Assembly: GCA_015956445.1 (NCBI GenBank)
Contig: WIUZ02000022.1
Coordinates: forward strand, 558,001-622,000
Reading direction: 5' to 3'
Source: Thelephora terrestris
Taxonomy: Eukaryota; Basidiomycota; Agaricomycetes; Thelephorales; Thelephoraceae
Length of the DNA: 64,000 nucleotides
The translations under genes were made by a program, and so were the position numbers. Positions 60,300-64,000 of this stretch are shown here, one piece after another. The first letter of the stretch is position 1. Every line of letters starts with the position of its first letter. The notes under the pieces are model-generated. The model worked only from the letters and a program-made list of their open reading frames with translations, was not told the origin of the DNA and made no database searches.

Positions 60300-60659
60300 G
60301 TAGTGGGAAGGAGACGTTGCGACCACAGCTCTGTGAAGTGCGACCAACAAATTGCCACCATGAAACACTAAACTTCCGATAAACCACAGAACCAAAGAGC
60401 GAATGCTCCACACACCGACGATTTAATCAACGCTCGTCAAGCTCCCAGAATCGTCATCGTCCCACGCTTCACCTCCCTCCTTGTCCTCCTCCACCTTCCC
60501 TCCGCCCGAGTTCCAGCTTGGAGAGTGTACATCCTCGTAGAAAACGTCATCTGTGTAGCTCAACCTCGCTCGTTCGTAGGCGGCGGGGGAACCGCGTATT
60601 CCGGACAGCCCGATGCCTTGATCACCCAATCGATCAATTCGTGACCCACAGGAAAGCAA
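60300..60659 (-). pseudogene. Unidentified 3' exon, copy 2 (possible remnant of a lost gene)
   Basis: On the minus strand an open stretch ending at 60423 reads SYTDDVFYEDVHSPSW and then a Gly/Glu/Asp-rich acidic tail. It is homologous to 50740-51075. Because it sits upstream of copy C as the other copy sits upstream of copy B, the pair forms part of the duplicated unit. No upstream exons could be found before the GRASP gene ends at 60892, so it may be a remnant in both places or the end of a small gene I cannot resolve. Confidence 0.45.
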
Positions 60660-60891
60660 GAGGTGTGGGTGAAAATCGCACGAGTTTATGAGATCCGATA
60701 CGAGGTTTACGCAGTTGAGTCGTCAATCACGTATCGAATCAAGGCAAACAGCACGCAATTGTGAATGGTGAAAAGAGGGACAGCCACAGGCGTGCAGGCG
60801 TGAAGACGCAGTAAAGATAGGAGGTGGAATGGCGAACGATAGCGAAGAAAAAGGTTCGTTGAGTGAACGGGTTGAATCGGATGATAGGAAA

Positions 60892-62308
60892 CTATGGCCT
60901 TGAATCACCGTTGGTGTATGAACCGCTGCTGTTTCTAAGCCCGGACAGCGGTCTTGCCTGAGTTGGTGTCATGTTTCTTGGGATCCCGGAGCCGAGGCGC
61001 GTGTTAGAGTGCGAATGCGAGGTTGGTGCGTTCGAAGGGAGGCGCAAAGGTATAGCGGTAACCTGAGGCGAGGAACTTTCGCTACTTTCGTAATCATATT
61101 CCTCTTGGTCGTAACCGTGATCATGGTGTTCATGATCGTGGCCGCTTTGGTCGTGGTCGTGAATGTGTACAGTATGTCCGTTCCCGTGTGGTGAATGTTT
61201 CAGAGGATCGTTGTGGTTTTTGAGGTTGGAGTGACTGGAGTGAACGGAATGGAAGGACTGATTCCACTCCTGGTAATCATCGTCATCTGACACGGGAACT
61301 GGTTGAGGAACTTCTCCGGGGACGAATAGTTGCTGCTCCTCAAAATCTTCCGCGCCTTCAAACAGCTCTGGAGGTATAGTTCCCGGTTCTCTATCCTCAG
61401 GTGGAGGTGGTATCCGATGCAGCAACCCGAAACTGAAAGTAGGAACAATTAGACGTCGTAAATGGGCAAAAGGAAAAAAAGTTACCCAAAGACGCATCCT
61501 AGTAACCCTTCCCCACCCCAGTGCCGATTAGGAACGAGAACGACCTCTCGGATGGTGCTGAAAAAACGAGGTTGAGCTAAAACTTCCCGTGACAGTCTTC
61601 AAACGCACTCAAAGTCATATGAATATACGTAGACTCGCAATGGCTTTTCGATATGCTGTCAGCTGTCTTAGCGGAGTCACCCTGGTGATCAAAAGCGCAT
61701 ACATACAGCCTCGACGACATCGTAAAAGTCACCCTCAGCACTGAGAACTCCGCCGGACCATCCGATGATCCAGTCTCCATAAGGGACGAGACCAGCACTC
61801 TCTGCAGGACTGCCTTCCAAGACATCCAGGACATGCCATACACTCTCCAAGGAGAACTCGGGCTCGCACATGCGGACACTCAAGCCTAGCAGCGAAGGTT
61901 TGATATCGAATCCGTTGGCCGGGAGTTTTGAATGAACCCACGCCCTCGAAGGAATGATTGGGACAACTGTGGGTTATACGAGCGGAACCGTGACGGTCAA
62001 AGTGCGGGGCGAGGCAATGAGTCCAACATCAGAAACGCGGGTGAAGCGGCTACGGTACCTCTGCTCTCTTGATTCTTGCTATTCCATACGACAAGATTGA
62101 GCGTTTTCCCCTCGTGGGCCTCTACGATTTTCTCAAGCTCTGCCGCATCAAGGTTGTTGGTCAACGCATCGCCTTGGAGGCCCACGACGAAATCAAAGAA
62201 GGATTCAATATCAGTCTTGGAGGCAGGCGAAGAAGGAGTTACACGCAGGACGTGTAGGGCTTTTGAAGGCGGCTGGTTCTGAGACGGCAGCGATTGACCT
62301 GCGCCCAT
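60892..62308 (-). CDS. GRH1: Golgi reassembly-stacking protein (GRASP55/65, GRH1 type)
   Basis: GRASP proteins sit on the cytoplasmic face of early Golgi or ER-exit membranes, tether cisternae and serve unconventional secretion. The start at 62308-62306 reads MGAGQSLPSQNQ, with the glycine-2 context of an N-myristoylated protein. PDZ-like domain 1 follows (LRVTPSSPASKTDIESFFDF, LNLVVWNSKNQESRG). After an intron, PDZ-like domain 2 contains AWVHSKLPANGFDIKPSLLG, GLSVRMCEPEFSLESVWHVL, LEGSPAESAGL and GDWIIGWSGG. Next comes REVVLVPNRHWGGEGLLGC, then GLLHRIPPPPEDREPGT, the conserved segment after the second PDZ domain. The C-terminal region (61400-60892) is disordered, with a His/Asp-rich run (61197-61087). 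The stop is TAG at 60894-60892. Four or five exons are needed, and the length fits fungal orthologues. Confidence 0.92.
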
Positions 62309-62664
62309 GGACACGTACCCCAGAGAGAGTTGATGCTAGTTTAGGGTTAGGCGGCACCGTTGATGGCACGTGACAACGCGGATTTCATCCTTCGAGTTCG
62401 ACCCATGCGACTGATTTACGCCCAGTCGATTGACAGGTCCGAGAGCTGCATGAGTAGAGACATGTTGAATCTAGTACTGGGCCGCCATCATCCGCCTCCA
62501 AGTTTTCCCCATAGGTTACCTCGAAGTATGCGAATCAGTGGGACAGCAGTGGTATACAGGAAATATACGAAAAGTACAAATAATGCTACAAAAATAATAC
62601 ATGAGGCCATCCGTTGCAATCTACTTACTTTGAACCCGACAAAGAACGCGCATATGGATGCCTA
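62309..62664 (-). promoter_or_regulatory. Intergenic region upstream of GRASP gene
   Basis: These 356 bases lie between two leftward genes and hold the GRASP promoter and the 3' end of the DUF6533 gene. No specific site can be named. Confidence 0.4.
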
Positions 62665-64000
62665 TCATCCCCCTTCCCTCTTGCTGTGATCGGCGATGCC
62701 AACCATTTCTATGTCTGTTCGAAGGAAGGAACTCCCCTCGGCGGCGTCCCTGCAAGCGGTAATGTTATGGAGCGGACCTTGGTTGATCACAGACTCGTGA
62801 ACCGCAGTCTCATCGAAGTTATCGATATCTGTCAACGTATATTGCAGCACGGTGGACGTAGTTGGAGCCGAAGTGGTGACCGCAGTCTCTGTGGCCGTTG
62901 CGGGGTGTCCTTGAGGCTCTCGAAGGTTGAACATTAGTCGGGAGACCAACACACATCCTAGGCTGGCGATTCGGTCAGCGTTCTTTCCGATGACCTCGAC
63001 CTCAATGATGCGCTCACATGTTCGCCGTCGTGGTCACGTCGCCGCGCGTTATTTCCTTGACGACCGTCTGAGAATTCAAACGCAATTGCTGAGGTGGTGA
63101 CTCACGGATCCGAACTTCAGCATTGAAGTCAGTCGCGCCTTCCAACAAACAGGCAAGAGGCACATACCAAGAATGTGATGATGTTAAACAATGAGACAAG
63201 GCACATAACTCTACGCACAATCACTCAGCATCCTTGGTACCTTCGATGGCAGTGTGAGGGAAAGGATGTACGTGAAGTATAGTGCACCTGGATAGCGACC
63301 TGAGTAGAATCCAAGGGCGTTTCACGAGATGCTCCTACCGTCTCGCATTAGTACGTAGGTGAGCATGTGATCTGCCCTGCTCCTTCGGCTAATCTTCATC
63401 GTCCTCAGGAGTGTCATTATTGCCACAACAAGATCAAAGATCATAACGCTACACCAGGCTGCAGCCAAACCTTCAGTTTAACTATAAGCGTCAGAACAAA
63501 CGGTCCACAATACGACAGCGCTCACGCCATGATCTGAAGGCATAGAGTAAGGGGCGCGGTTAGAAACCACTTGAATTTACTCACCGGGTCCATGAAAGAC
63601 CATTCAAGCAGCCAACTGACCCTTCGGGAAGCTCAGGGTCCATAGCGAGCTCCCTGCCTTGAGACATCATATACTAGACCGTTTGGCTGCACCTCAGCAA
63701 GGGGTAGGCGTATTTTCAGCGGTCATACTCACACCACCAATCGCAACGGAAGTGAGAGCTAGAGACATTAACCCGGCAAGCACCAGGGGGCTTCTATCAT
63801 ACAAGGCGTAGGTCCTCGTGATGAAGGTCACTGCGCAAGGATAAGCTCGCTCTCCGCGAATGCATGATAGGGCAATATGGCGTGACCTACAACCGATGAC
63901 CAATTGCATTACGACCGCCAGGATTTCGTGGTACAAGTACTCAGGCTTGCAAAGGTGATATAGAACGGACTTGGGCCGAGGAAACATCTGGATGAATACC
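62665..64000 (-). CDS. DUF6533 multi-pass membrane protein, 5'-partial
   Basis: This is a basidiomycete seven-helix-type membrane protein of unknown function; the N-terminus lies beyond the right edge. Exons reading leftward give YLYHEILAVVMQL, then TFITRTYALYDRSPLVLAGL (the hallmark R-T-Y-A-L-Y of the family) and MSLALTSVAIGG. Later exons give ELPEGSVGCLNGLSW, the helix WCSVMIFDLVVAIMTLLR, RRSRADHMLTYVLMRDG, GALYFTYILSLTLPSKVPR, and SLGCVLVSRLMFNLRE before a Thr-rich cytoplasmic tail. The stop is 62667-62665. Introns are short and frequent. No ligand or pathway is known for the family. Confidence 0.8.

Overview
This is nuclear DNA of a basidiomycete, most likely an agaricomycete. Genes are densely packed and cut by many short introns (about 47-70 bases, GT donors, CTAAC-like branch points). 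The gene families fit the lineage: F-box proteins with an LPPE start, a MATH-BTB protein, tyrosine-kinase-like kinases, DUF6535 and DUF6533 membrane proteins, and a fungal Zn2Cys6 regulator. No rRNA, tRNA, CRISPR or intact mobile element was recognised.

Left part (1-33258). Single-copy housekeeping genes are mixed with lineage-specific ones: AOS1/SAE1 (SUMO E1 subunit, cut by the window edge), an F-box protein, a PRP24/SART3-type U6 snRNP factor, a MATH-BTB protein, a kinase-like protein whose catalytic-loop aspartate is replaced, a DUF6535 membrane protein, an inositol monophosphatase, a second F-box protein, a full-length ABCC transporter, a zinc-finger transcription factor divergent from that transporter, and MON1 (Rab7 exchange factor subunit).

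Centre (33600-60660). About 26 kb is a head-to-tail array of three very large paralogous genes, all on the minus strand and about 8.2 kb each. Each encodes a TRANK1-like multidomain protein: a lineage-specific N-terminal block, a region resembling the RelE/ParE fold, an SF1 (UvrD-like) helicase core with its motifs intact, a helical TPR-like stretch, a CCCH zinc finger and a charged C-terminal domain. The three copies share intron layout and a promoter with an identical 16-bp element at nearly the same distance from a TATA-like box. Pieces of flanking sequence (an unidentified 3' exon and a short spacer) were copied with the genes and mark how the array grew.

Right part (60892-64000). A Golgi GRASP55/65 (GRH1) gene with a histidine-rich tail is followed by a DUF6533 membrane protein gene that runs off the right edge.

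The candidates most worth attention are the helicase array (a possible nucleic-acid surveillance or defence family; function is inference), the kinase-like gene with a possible MLKL-like layout, and the divergent transcription factor/ABCC pair. Exon limits were worked out by hand from splice consensus and reading frame; those not described explicitly are approximate.
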